Shown here one piece after another: positions 34,339-41,911 of a DNA stretch of 41,911 nt. This DNA comes from Massilimicrobiota sp. An134 (lineage in GTDB: Bacteria > Bacillota_I > Bacilli_A > Erysipelotrichales > Coprobacillaceae): positions 1 through 41,911 of the forward strand of contig NZ_NFLH01000021.1 in the NCBI RefSeq assembly GCF_002160815.1, read 5' to 3'. The position numbers and the translations under genes are program-made. The notes beneath the pieces were generated by a model that had not been told where the DNA came from, ran no database searches, and saw only the letters and a program-made list of their open reading frames with translations. How positions within the stretch are numbered: position 1 is the first letter of the stretch; every line of letters starts with the position of its first letter.

Positions 34339-34749
34339 ATGCGTGAACAACTTCAATCTTATATTTATACAGAAAAATTTTTAGCTCAACTTTATCGTCG
34401 AGCAGCAGCTTTAGCTTCATCACAGGAAGAAAAAAATGCATTATTGGCTTTTGCTCAAAATGCTGAAACAAATGCCAATTACTTGAATTATTTTTATAAG
34501 TTAGAATATGGTGTTAACTTTGATCCAATGGTCCCAGAGATTAATTTACAGGGAGGATACAGGGCAGTATTAAATGAAATATTGAAACTTGAAATCAGTT
34601 CTTATCTTGAATATCGTAAACTCACATACAATCAAAGTAACAATGAGTTTAGAGAAACAGTGAGAGCTATTTCTGATACAAAGCTTGGACATATTTTAAC
34701 AGTTTTAGCAATTATTACGAATTTGAATACTCCACAGACCAATGGCTAA
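34339..34749 (+). CDS. Ferritin-like helical protein (hypothetical)
   Basis: A 136-residue, almost all-helical protein with repeated Glu/Tyr/His positions: YIYTEKFLAQLY, AQNAETNANYLNYFYKLEYG, EISSYLEYRKL and DTKLGHIL. The spacing recalls ferritin-like/rubrerythrin four-helix bundles, but the full di-iron ExxH pairs are not clear, so metal binding is uncertain. GAGGTG lies nine bases before the ATG, and terminators on both sides make it a single-gene unit. Confidence 0.6.
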   Translation: MREQLQSYIYTEKFLAQLYRRAAALASSQEEKNALLAFAQNAETNANYLNYFYKLEYGVNFDPMVPEINLQGGYRAVLNEILKLEISSYLEYRKLTYNQSNNEFRETVRAISDTKLGHILTVLAIITNLNTPQTNG

Positions 34750-34770
34750 CAGTTTTGTTAGTCATTTTTG
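34742..34770 (+). terminator. Rho-independent terminator
   Basis: ATGGCTAACA (34742-34751) pairs with TGTTAGTCAT (34756-34765) with one wobble, then a T run; it overlaps the stop of the ferritin-like gene. Confidence 0.75.
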
Positions 34771-34817
34771 TATTCTTTTAGAAATATTGACTAAATATTT
34801 TCTTTATTTTTGAAAAG

Positions 34818-34826
34818 TGATATACT
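34818..34826 (+). promoter_or_regulatory. Extended -10 promoter of the PBP gene
   Basis: TGATATACT (TGN plus TATACT) lies 24 bases before the PBP start codon; the -35 (TTTCTT, 16 bases upstream) is weak, as is usual for extended -10 promoters. Confidence 0.5.
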
Positions 34827-34849
34827 AAGCTTGCAAAGGAGGAGAAGAT

Positions 34850-36847
34850 ATGGGAGTCGTATATACGAATCGTAATCGAAAGAAATATATTGCTATTGGA
34901 GGTCTTGTAGCGATTGTTGTGATTGTAGCAGTAGTGTTATTCTTTTTATTATCAGGGAATAATAATGAATCCACATTAAAGAATTTTTATGCACAAATAT
35001 CTGAAAAGAAATATGAAGATATGTACAATAGTCTAAGTAGCGAATCACAGAAATCTTATGATCAGCAAACATTTGTGGAAAGAAATCAGAATATTTATGA
35101 AGGTATTGAAGCAAGTGATTTTCAAATTGAAGTTACAGATGAAACTGATAATGAATTAACGTATAATGTGAAAATGAATACAATTGCTGGAGAAGTTACT
35201 TTTGAAAATAAAACAACGATTGAAGATGGAAAAATTGTGTGGGATGATTCATTTATTTTTCCAGATTTAACACAAAATGATAGAGTGAGAGTTTCAGAAG
35301 ATGAAGCAATCAGAGGACAAATTTTAGATCGTAATGGAAAAATGTTGGCAGGACAAGGAGAAGCTTATTCTGTTGGTTTAGTAAGAGGTAAACTGAATGG
35401 TGAAAATGATTACGACCAACTGGCTGAGTTGTTAGGTTTAACAAAAGAAAGCATTCAAAAAACAATGAGTGCATCATGGATTCAAGATGATTCCTTTGTT
35501 CCATTAACAACAATTCCATCAACAGATACACAGTTAGAAAACCAATTACTACAAATTCCAGGAGTACAGCTCAATACAGTTGAAGTTCGTACTTATCCAT
35601 ATGGTGAAGTGACATCACATTTAACTGGATATATGCAACAGGTGACTGCTGAAGATTTAGAAAAACATCAAGGTGAAGGTTATACAGAAACATCAATGAT
35701 TGGAAGAAGCGGTATTGAAGCAGCATATGAAAAACAGTTAAAAGGAACGAATGGGGCAACAATTTCTATTGTTGATGAAAATGGAAGTACAAAGAGTACA
35801 GTTGCTACGCAGGAAAAACAGGATGGACAGGATATCACATTAACGATTGATGTTGATTTACAAAGAGATTTATATAATGCGTTTGATGAAGATCAAAGTG
35901 CATCAGTTGCGATGAATCCAACAAATGGTGAAGTTTTGGCTTTAGTCAGCACACCATCTTTTGACAGCAATGATTTTATTTATGGTTTTTCAACGGAAGA
36001 ATGGGATGATTTAAACAATGATGAAGATCAACCATTAACAAATCGTTTTAGAGCGACTTGGGTGCCTGGTTCAACAATGAAGGCTATAACAGCAGCCATT
36101 GGATTGGAAACTGATTCTTTAGATGCATCTAAAGATTTTGGAGCTGAAATGAAATGGCAAAAAGATTCTAGTTGGGGAGATTATTTTGTCACAACTTTAC
36201 ATGCACCAAATCCAAATAATTTAAGAAATGCTTTAATTTATTCTGATAATGTTTATTTTGCGAAAGCAGCATTAGAAATTGGAAAAGATAATCTTGAAAA
36301 AGGATATAAATCTTTAATGATTGGAGAAGATATTCCTTTTGAATTGGCTCTTACAAAATCACAATATACAAGTGATTCATTTGATGATGAAATACTGATT
36401 GCAGATAGTGGATATGGACAAGGCCAGATTCTTATGAATCCAGTTCAAATGACATCTATTTATAGTTCTTTTATGAATGATGGTAAAATGATGACACCAC
36501 ATGTTGTGAAATCAACAGAAACATCAGTTTGGGCAGAACCATTTTCTAAAGAAACAACGGATGAAATCAAATCTGATTTGATTCAAGTTGTTGAAGACAA
36601 TAATGGAACAGCACATGCTTTAAATAACAGTCAATATCAGTTAGCTGCAAAAACAGGAACAGGAGAGATTAAGAATTCACAAGATGATACAACAGGAACA
36701 GAGCTTGGATGGTTATCTGTTGCTTCTACTGATTCATCAAAACCAATTGTCATTACAACAATGGTAGAAGATGTCAAAGGTCGTGGTGGAAGTAATTATG
36801 TTGTTAATGGTGTTAAACAGCCACTGATGTCATATTTACAAAAATAA
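34850..36847 (+). CDS. Class B penicillin-binding protein with NTF2-like (MecA_N) domain
   Basis: A 665-residue transpeptidase. A membrane anchor (about 13-35) is followed by an NTF2-like MecA_N domain (about 40-140), the dimerisation/pedestal domain with IRGQILDRNGK, and the transpeptidase domain with SxxK STMK (Ser near 408), SDN (near 464) and KTGTGE (near 600). It cross-links peptidoglycan stems at the outer face of the membrane. This architecture is shared by Bacillus PBP3 and by MecA; similarity in layout does not by itself show beta-lactam resistance. GGAGG precedes the ATG. Confidence 0.92.
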   Translation: MGVVYTNRNRKKYIAIGGLVAIVVIVAVVLFFLLSGNNNESTLKNFYAQISEKKYEDMYNSLSSESQKSYDQQTFVERNQNIYEGIEASDFQIEVTDETDNELTYNVKMNTIAGEVTFENKTTIEDGKIVWDDSFIFPDLTQNDRVRVSEDEAIRGQILDRNGKMLAGQGEAYSVGLVRGKLNGENDYDQLAELLGLTKESIQKTMSASWIQDDSFVPLTTIPSTDTQLENQLLQIPGVQLNTVEVRTYPYGEVTSHLTGYMQQVTAEDLEKHQGEGYTETSMIGRSGIEAAYEKQLKGTNGATISIVDENGSTKSTVATQEKQDGQDITLTIDVDLQRDLYNAFDEDQSASVAMNPTNGEVLALVSTPSFDSNDFIYGFSTEEWDDLNNDEDQPLTNRFRATWVPGSTMKAITAAIGLETDSLDASKDFGAEMKWQKDSSWGDYFVTTLHAPNPNNLRNALIYSDNVYFAKAALEIGKDNLEKGYKSLMIGEDIPFELALTKSQYTSDSFDDEILIADSGYGQGQILMNPVQMTSIYSSFMNDGKMMTPHVVKSTETSVWAEPFSKETTDEIKSDLIQVVEDNNGTAHALNNSQYQLAAKTGTGEIKNSQDDTTGTELGWLSVASTDSSKPIVITTMVEDVKGRGGSNYVVNGVKQPLMSYLQK

Positions 36848-36870
36848 CGGAGTGATGACTCCGTTTTTTA
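36846..36870 (+). terminator. Rho-independent terminator after the PBP gene
   Basis: AACGGAGT, loop GATG, ACTCCGTT, then T residues. Confidence 0.92.
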
Positions 36871-36880
36871 AATACTTTTT

Positions 36881-36926
36881 TTGAAAATATAAAATAGCTT
36901 TACTATAAAAATGAATATGTTATACT
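36881..36926 (+). promoter_or_regulatory. Two overlapping promoter candidates for the interrupted lipoprotein gene
   Basis: TTGAAA (36881-36886) with TATAAA (36904-36909) at 17 bases is one sigma-A fit. TGTTATACT (-10 at 36921-36926, extended) with TTTACT (36899-36904) at 16 bases is another, closer to the start codon. Confidence 0.5.
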
Positions 36927-37012
36927 GATAGTGAGAAGAGATATTATTTTAAATATTTAAATTATTTTCATATCAAATAATATATTATAAAGATAAGGTA
37001 GGTGAAAAAGGT

Positions 37013-37456
37013 ATGAAAAGAATAGGAATGTTTATATTGAGTGCAGTTTTAGCTTTTGCTATGAGTGGATGTCAAGTCAATGACAATCAGGTTGATATGG
37101 TAGAGGTGGCAGAAAAATGAGTCAGTTATTCACAAGAAGTCATGCAAAAGGCAGAAGAAGATCCCAGTGATATTGCATCACAAGAACAAATCTATCAGGA
37201 TATGGAAGCTGAATTTCAAGATGTCATGGAAGAAGATACACTTAAAGATGTCCAAATAAAAATTGTGACATTTATCATGAATGAGTTATCATCGTATTCA
37301 TTACCTGTCACAATTCAATCTGTTTCTATTGAAGAAGGTGATAGTCAAGTTTTGACAGTTAAATTCAAAGATCAAAACCAAAAACAGGGAGAAGTTATTT
37401 TAAGAATGCAGGAAAATAATGGAAAGATTTCTTATGTAGGAGTTTATGGAAAATGA
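37013..37456 (+). pseudogene. Small lipoprotein with one in-frame TGA at codon 36
   Basis: ATG 37013 follows AGGTAGGTGAAAAAGG. The frame begins MKRIGMFILSAVLAFAMSGC, a type II signal peptide with lipobox MSGC. After VEVAEK a TGA stands at 37118-37120, then the same frame runs undamaged for 112 codons to TGA 37454-37456, encoding an acidic helical and beta mature domain. An internal Met at 37142 could restart it, but without the signal peptide. The end overlaps the next gene by four bases (ATGA), which argues that the full frame was until recently, or still is, translated. Confidence 0.6.
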
Positions 37457-37731
37457 ATAGGAAAATAGATCAATTATTTATAAAGATACAATGGTTTATT
37501 ATTTTGATAGCAGGTATATTTTTATTGCTTCATGGAGCGCATCAGAATTTAGTCATTATCATATGGATATTTTCCATATTATGCAATGCTTTTTGGGCAA
37601 GAGGAAGTCGTATTGCAAATGTAGAATATACTTATTTTCGTTTATTTCGTCGCTATCCAACAATTTGGTTAGCCATCAGAATGCTGTTGGTTGTGATGAT
37701 GTCATTATTCGTTATTGGATATGCAATATAA
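37453..37731 (+). CDS. Small membrane protein (hypothetical)
   Basis: A 92-residue protein with three predicted membrane helices (about 10-28, 32-45 and 68-90), separated by a short basic stretch GSRIANVEYTYFRLFRRYP. No family is recognised. Its ATG overlaps the TGA of the preceding lipoprotein frame, so translation is probably coupled to it. A shared convergent terminator follows. Confidence 0.6.
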   Translation: MNRKIDQLFIKIQWFIILIAGIFLLLHGAHQNLVIIIWIFSILCNAFWARGSRIANVEYTYFRLFRRYPTIWLAIRMLLVVMMSLFVIGYAI

Positions 37732-37757
37732 AAACATCTCAAATGAGATGTTTTTAT
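37731..37757. terminator. Bidirectional terminator between convergent genes
   Basis: AAAACATCTC (37731-37740) and GAGATGTTTT (37745-37754) with A and T runs on either side serve both the plus-strand membrane protein and the minus-strand VWA gene. Confidence 0.9.
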
Positions 37758-39610
37758 ATTGCAATTTCTTTTAATTTATTAATGAGCATATCAGGTAAAG
37801 TTTGTATATCTTCTATAAATAAACTGTTAGGATATGTTTTTGTAATTAATGGGGCAGTTTGAATACCAATTCCAATGACATCTATATTCTTATCTTTTTT
37901 ATAAAGATGTGTTAATTCATGAATATGTTCAACACCATGAGTATCACCATCAGATAATACAAAAACAAAACCTTTTCTTTGTCTTTTATATTCAGCAAGT
38001 TTTTTTAATACATATTCTAAAGCTATATCCTCATGTGTTCCACCAGATGTATGCATTGCAAAGATACGATCTAACATATATCTTTTTTGACAGTCTTGAA
38101 AAGATATAATTTCAGTGAGTTGTACTTTGGTTTGTCCTAAAGCTTTATGAGATGAGATGCAAAAGGGGATTTTTAAAGTTTGTAATACTCTTGCCAGTTC
38201 AAAACAGCCTTTCATAGTATTGATTATTTTTTCTCCGCTCATTGATTCACTTGTATCGACAAGAATATAAACGCATAAATCTTTCTTTTGGCCTTGTTTA
38301 TGTTCCTTAAAAACACGACCATCTAAAGTAGCACGGTAAAGATTTTGCTGATCTAAATGTCTACCATATTCTAATCTATGTTTTGTACGACTTTTAGAAG
38401 CATACATTCTTTCACGTTTAAACAGTCTTGCCAGTTTATTACTTCGGACTATACTTTCATGTTGACTTCTTAAAGCAATAATACCATATTGAGTTGGTGT
38501 TGTTCTTTCTAAAGGAGATAAAACAATAGATTGTTCAATAGTTGATTGATATGTTTGGGTTTGAAGCCTTTTTTCTGATTGTTTTCTTTGTTTTTCTTCA
38601 CGTCTATGAATATCTTGTAAAATTTGATGATTATTTGTTTTTTCTGCTTCATTTTCTAGAGATTCAATACGTTGAAATTCTTCATCAGAAAGATTCATTT
38701 TGTACTTTGTTGGTGTTTCTTGCGGTTGAGTATCATTGGAAGTACTTTTTTGAAATTGAACAGCAATTTCACTGGACATTTGAGAAAAAAGACTGTTAGA
38801 GATGCCAGATATTTTAGAGCCGTTTTGAATAGTATCAATGATTTCTTTGACAGTTTCTTCCATAATAGGGGAACAGAGCTGTAAAATCATTTGAGCTATT
38901 TCTAAACGCTCAGTTGTATTATGGGTTTGTAAACGTCCCTTAATAGCAAGTTTTCTTATTTCATTAAAATGCTGATGCAAATAGCGTGGCAGATAAACAA
39001 TGCTATCATTTAATTTAAAGCGATAACCATAAGTGCAGATAGCCATTATTTCTTTAATGATTTTATCCATAAGAAATGAGGTGTCATGATGATTATGGTT
39101 TTCTTTCATAAAAGCCAGTATGATGGCTTGTCTGGCATACATTAAAGCATTCCATGTTTCAGGATATTCTATTCCCATAGCATTTTCAACTGCACCTTCT
39201 TCAATGGCTTTTAAGACTAATGGAAGATTGGTTTGATAGACATAATGGAAAAGAATATCTTTCAAATCACGATATTTGATTTCTTTATTTAAATATGCTT
39301 TGGCACTCTGATTGGCCATATCTAAAGCTTCAGTGGCTTTTTGATAGACATGGGATAGCACTTGAAAATCAGTATATAACAAAGAAGCCAGTTCGTGTAA
39401 TTCCAGACCTTCCATAAACATGGCATAACCTTGAGGATGAAAGTTTGCAAGATAACGATAAGGGGCTTGTTCACCTAAAATAATGAGTGCTTTTTGATTT
39501 TGGATTTGTGAATAATGCTGATTGCTTGTATCTATTTGTAATTGAACAGGCATTCTGGCATAGAGAGCAGCATTTTTTTTAAGTTTTCTTTTTTCATCTT
39601 GTGATAACAT
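37754..39610 (-). CDS. VWA-domain protein partnered with a MoxR-type ATPase
   Basis: A 618-residue soluble protein. The N-terminal part (about 1-290) is helical with no recognised motif; a charged Gln/Lys/Glu linker follows; the C-terminal von Willebrand A domain (about 440-618) has the complete metal site DTSES (near 452), SGGTHED and LSDGD. This resembles CoxE/CobT-like partners of MoxR ATPases, which insert metals or remodel protein complexes. It starts 11 bases after the ATPase gene. The substrate is not evident: no chelatase, oxidase or other target gene is adjacent. Confidence 0.85.
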   Translation of the reverse strand: MLSQDEKRKLKKNAALYARMPVQLQIDTSNQHYSQIQNQKALIILGEQAPYRYLANFHPQGYAMFMEGLELHELASLLYTDFQVLSHVYQKATEALDMANQSAKAYLNKEIKYRDLKDILFHYVYQTNLPLVLKAIEEGAVENAMGIEYPETWNALMYARQAIILAFMKENHNHHDTSFLMDKIIKEIMAICTYGYRFKLNDSIVYLPRYLHQHFNEIRKLAIKGRLQTHNTTERLEIAQMILQLCSPIMEETVKEIIDTIQNGSKISGISNSLFSQMSSEIAVQFQKSTSNDTQPQETPTKYKMNLSDEEFQRIESLENEAEKTNNHQILQDIHRREEKQRKQSEKRLQTQTYQSTIEQSIVLSPLERTTPTQYGIIALRSQHESIVRSNKLARLFKRERMYASKSRTKHRLEYGRHLDQQNLYRATLDGRVFKEHKQGQKKDLCVYILVDTSESMSGEKIINTMKGCFELARVLQTLKIPFCISSHKALGQTKVQLTEIISFQDCQKRYMLDRIFAMHTSGGTHEDIALEYVLKKLAEYKRQRKGFVFVLSDGDTHGVEHIHELTHLYKKDKNIDVIGIGIQTAPLITKTYPNSLFIEDIQTLPDMLINKLKEIAI

Positions 39611-39621
39611 ATTTTATACCT

Positions 39622-41259
39622 TTATGCTTCCTGTTCAACAAATTCATGAACGATTAATGACATCACTGAAGAAGCAGCACCGTTTGTTGATAAAATTTGA
39701 CGAACATCTTCCAGATTAAGAATTTCATCATCTTCCTCAGCTAATTCAGAAATAATAGTGACTAGACTGGCACGTAATACATCGCCATCTAAGTCAACTG
39801 TTTTATTAGCCCAGTTTAATAAGGTTCTCAAGTCAATTCTTTGTGTTGTTTCATTTCCTTCGTTTATAATAACATTATTGAAAGCATCGAGTAATGATGC
39901 CATTTGAGTTGCTGTTTTTAAGTCGATATCTGTTTCCTTGACAATAATTTGTGCCATTTTATCAATAGGTAATTGACTGATTTTTATTTTATTTTGAATA
40001 CGTGATTTATGAGAAAGGTTCATTTCATTCGTTCCAGCATAACCAATATTCATACTTTCAGCAAATCTAAACAAAGGATGTGCATGAATAATTTCACCAT
40101 TATCTAGTATTTTTTGCTTTGTACCATCGAGAACATCATTTAATGAAGAAATAATATCACTATCAACCATATTAATTTCATCAAAAATAAACATTCCACC
40201 ATATTTCATCATTAAACTTAAAGGACCATATTCAAAAACAGTTTCACCATTTCTTAAAACATATTTTCCAAATAATGTTGATTCATCAATAGAACGACTT
40301 CCAACCATTTTCAGTGATGGTAAACCTAATGCCCCAGCAACACAAAGTAATTTTGTTGTTTTACCTGTTCCTGAAGGACCATAGTATAAACAAGACCAAG
40401 TTTTTCCTCTTTGAAATGATTTGATTAAATCAAAATCATTTTGATCTAAAAAATGACGATTCTGCATATATAAGTGTTCATTATCTTTGATAGATTCCTG
40501 TAAAAATAATGGAAGCTTTTGTTTTTCCTGATCACTATAAAGAGGATTGATATCTAAAATAGTATAAGAAGCTGTGGATAAAGATTCATAAAATTTTTCT
40601 TGAGATTGTAAATCAAGTAAGAGATTTTGAGGATCTTTTTGAAACAGAAAGGTTTCACATAATGATTGTGTGTTAAATGTAATATGTTGATGTTGCATAA
40701 ATTCTTCAACAGAATCATAATGTAAAGATAAGAAACAGTCAGGTTGATTCATCATTTCTTTTACAAGTTCAATGAGCCTATTTGCTATATGTAAAACATA
40801 TTTATATTCATTGGCATCCCATTGTTGACCATGCTCATGTTGTGACATATCAATATGACGCCAATTTTCATAAATATCAGCAAATTCTTCAATCTGATAT
40901 TGATTATATAAGTAATTAATAGCTGTTAAAAGTAAACGATATAGACTATCGCTTTCTTCATTGATAGTTGCCATAATAAAACGATGCTCATGAAAAGAAT
41001 ATTCTAAATAAGCTTCTATTTTATTTTGATGAGTGATTTGAAATAAAAGAGAATGCTCATGGATAAAAACAAAAACAAAATCATGTTGATAGTGACTATG
41101 AACAATACCTTGTATAGCTTTAGCAGTATCATGTTGATAAGGATATGTTGTGTGAGGGATGAGCTCATCTGTGCTTTCAGTCCCATATAGAATCATGTCA
41201 CTATGATATCCTGGTGAGATCGAATAGGGTTTAAATTGTTTAAGTGTATCAAGTATCAT
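39622..41259 (-). CDS. MoxR-type AAA+ ATPase
   Basis: A 545-residue protein: an N-terminal region of about 260 residues without recognised motif, then an AAA+ module with Walker A YGPSGTGKTTK (near 295), Walker B GGMFIFDEINM and a following DSDIISSLNDVLDG typical of MoxR/CbbQ enzymes. A C-terminal helical lid follows. The N-terminal extension is long for MoxR proteins (about 300-350 residues). AAAGGAG lies before ATG 41259. Transcribed with the VWA gene downstream, it probably forms a two-part chaperone or remodelling machine. Confidence 0.88.
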   Translation of the reverse strand: MILDTLKQFKPYSISPGYHSDMILYGTESTDELIPHTTYPYQHDTAKAIQGIVHSHYQHDFVFVFIHEHSLLFQITHQNKIEAYLEYSFHEHRFIMATINEESDSLYRLLLTAINYLYNQYQIEEFADIYENWRHIDMSQHEHGQQWDANEYKYVLHIANRLIELVKEMMNQPDCFLSLHYDSVEEFMQHQHITFNTQSLCETFLFQKDPQNLLLDLQSQEKFYESLSTASYTILDINPLYSDQEKQKLPLFLQESIKDNEHLYMQNRHFLDQNDFDLIKSFQRGKTWSCLYYGPSGTGKTTKLLCVAGALGLPSLKMVGSRSIDESTLFGKYVLRNGETVFEYGPLSLMMKYGGMFIFDEINMVDSDIISSLNDVLDGTKQKILDNGEIIHAHPLFRFAESMNIGYAGTNEMNLSHKSRIQNKIKISQLPIDKMAQIIVKETDIDLKTATQMASLLDAFNNVIINEGNETTQRIDLRTLLNWANKTVDLDGDVLRASLVTIISELAEEDDEILNLEDVRQILSTNGAASSVMSLIVHEFVEQEA

Positions 41260-41284
41260 ATATCTTACTCCTTTTCTGTTTCAT

Positions 41285-41312
41285 ATTATAACATGTATCA
41301 GACATATCACAA
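41285..41312 (-). promoter_or_regulatory. Promoter of the AAA+/VWA operon
   Basis: On the minus strand TTGTGA (41312-41307) is followed after 16 bases by TGT-TATAAT (-10 at 41290-41285), an extended -10 promoter about 26 bases before the start codon. Confidence 0.7.
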
Positions 41313-41331
41313 ATTATGTGCTTATATAAAT

Positions 41332-41356
41332 AAAAAAACGATCATAAGATCGTTTG
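41332..41356 (-). terminator. Terminator of the tRNA cluster
   Basis: On the minus strand AAACGATC, loop TTAT, GATCGTTT and a T run end the tRNA transcript that runs towards lower coordinates. Confidence 0.85.
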
Positions 41357-41365
41357 CTTGAAAAA

Positions 41366-41441
41366 TGGTGACCTGTACGGGATTCGAACCCGTGAATGCA
41401 TGCGTGAAAGGCATGTGAGTTAACCGTTTCTCCAACAGGCC
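41366..41441 (-). tRNA. tRNA-Glu (TTC)
   Basis: 76 bases with encoded CCA. Acceptor GGCCTGT pairs with ACAGGTC; T loop GGTTCGAATCC; anticodon TTC at 41408-41406. It is the last tRNA of the cluster, next to the terminator. Confidence 0.95.
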
Positions 41442-41448
41442 ATAAAAA

Positions 41449-41524
41449 TGGCGCTTGAAGTAGGACTCGAACCTACGACCGATCGGTTAACAGCCGATTG
41501 CTCTACCAACTGAGCTATTCAAGC
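41449..41524 (-). tRNA. tRNA-Asn (GTT)
   Basis: 76 bases with CCA; acceptor GCTTGAA/TTCAAGC, discriminator G73 as usual for Asn, anticodon GTT in CTGTTAACC. Confidence 0.95.
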
Positions 41525-41527
41525 GTA

Positions 41528-41601
41528 TGGAGCGGGTGATGGGAATCGAACCCACGTAGTCAGCTTGGAAGGCTGAAGTTCTACCATTGAACTACACCCG
41601 C
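41528..41601 (-). tRNA. tRNA-Gly (TCC)
   Basis: 74 bases with CCA; acceptor GCGGGTG/CACCCGC, discriminator U73, anticodon TCC at 41569-41567. Confidence 0.95.
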
Positions 41602-41608
41602 AAAAGAA

Positions 41609-41697
41609 TGGTGCCCAGGGCCGGAGTCGAACCGGCACGGATTTTAAGGTCCGCAGGATTTTAAGTCCTGTGCGTCTACCAATTTCGCCACCTGGGC
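41609..41697 (-). tRNA. tRNA-Leu (TAA)
   Basis: 89 bases with CCA and a long variable arm (class II); acceptor GCCCAGG/CCTGGGC; anticodon stem CAGGA/TCCTG with TAA at 41663-41661. Confidence 0.95.
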
Positions 41698-41711
41698 ATA
41701 TGTGCTTTTAA

Positions 41712-41787
41712 TGGTGACCCGCAGGCGACTCGAACGCCTGACCCTCTGATTAAAAGTCAGATGCTCTACCTACTGAGCTAGCGGGTC
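41712..41787 (-). tRNA. tRNA-Lys (TTT)
   Basis: 76 bases with CCA; acceptor GACCCGC/GCGGGTC; anticodon loop CTTTTAA with TTT. Confidence 0.95.
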
Positions 41788-41794
41788 AAAAGAA

Positions 41795-41878
41795 TGGTGG
41801 GGAGGGGCGGATTCGAACCACCGAACCGAAAGGAACTGAGTTACAGTCAGCCGCGTTTAGCCACTTCGCTACCTCCCC
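41795..41878 (-). tRNA. tRNA-Tyr (GTA)
   Basis: 84 bases with CCA and a long variable arm; acceptor GGGGAGG/CCTCCCC; anticodon GTA at 41844-41842. Confidence 0.95.
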
Positions 41879-41883
41879 GTATA

Positions 41884-41911
41884 TGGTGCCGGCTAAAGGA
41901 CTTGAACCCTC
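41884..41911 (-). tRNA. Partial tRNA, probably tRNA-Thr
   Basis: The 3' end only: T arm GAGGGTTCAAGTCCTTT, acceptor strand AGCCGGC, A73, CCA. The AGCCGGCACCA end matches Thr tRNAs of Bacillota; the anticodon lies outside the window. Confidence 0.65.

Noticed and set aside
1-41911. CRISPR arrays, prophage, toxin-antitoxin or restriction systems.
   Set aside because: No repeat-spacer pattern, integrase, phage structural gene or such gene pairs were seen on either strand.

Overview
The window is AT-rich DNA with short intergenic gaps, GGAGG-type ribosome binding sites, a T-box leader, Bce- and Kdp-type regulation and a tRNA cluster with encoded CCA ends. It looks like a low-GC Bacillota chromosome, most likely a gut Erysipelotrichia/Coprobacillaceae-type bacterium. 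That placement is inferred from gene style only; no 16S gene is present.

Layout. (1) 1-1000: a poorly gened, decaying stretch with one small unknown ORF, an AraC-family C-terminal remnant and a frameshifted HAD-hydrolase pseudogene. (2) 1026-14216: a very elaborate potassium (Kdp) region. It has a short KdpD-like kinase without the KdpD/USP input domains plus a KdpE regulator; a divergent KdpD with input domains but no kinase; a 32-residue membrane peptide followed by kdpF-kdpA-kdpB-kdpC; and then regulator, full-length KdpD, regulator. Helically phased direct repeats sit in front of the transporter operon (TTTTAAY boxes). Different ones (TTCTCACA boxes) sit downstream of the last regulator, in front of a small TPR protein. 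(3) 14725-21877: arginine biosynthesis, argG-argH-argC-argJ-argB-argF, behind a T-box riboswitch whose likely specifier is the Arg codon CGC; argD is not in the cluster. (4) 21937-27068: a lipoprotein and a Bce-type two-component system plus ABC transporter, the usual architecture for sensing and resisting cell-envelope-active peptides. (5) 27069-37731: mixed housekeeping genes: an interrupted GNAT acetyltransferase, a ferredoxin-like aldo/keto reductase, a cell-wall amidase, a PH-like membrane protein, a PurF paralogue with Ser in place of the catalytic Cys, a TtcA-like tRNA sulfurtransferase, TcdA, a ferritin-like protein, a class B PBP and an interrupted lipoprotein. (6) 37754-41259, minus strand: a MoxR-type AAA+ ATPase and VWA-domain pair. 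(7) 41366-41911, minus strand: tRNAs Glu, Asn, Gly, Leu, Lys, Tyr and a partial one, probably Thr.

The points most worth following are the split and duplicated Kdp signalling set, with one degenerate and one intact KdpD nucleotide-binding domain; the two phased operator arrays; and three otherwise intact genes each interrupted by one in-frame TGA near codon 36-45. The last raises the question of whether UGA is sometimes read through, although ordinary nonsense mutations remain possible.
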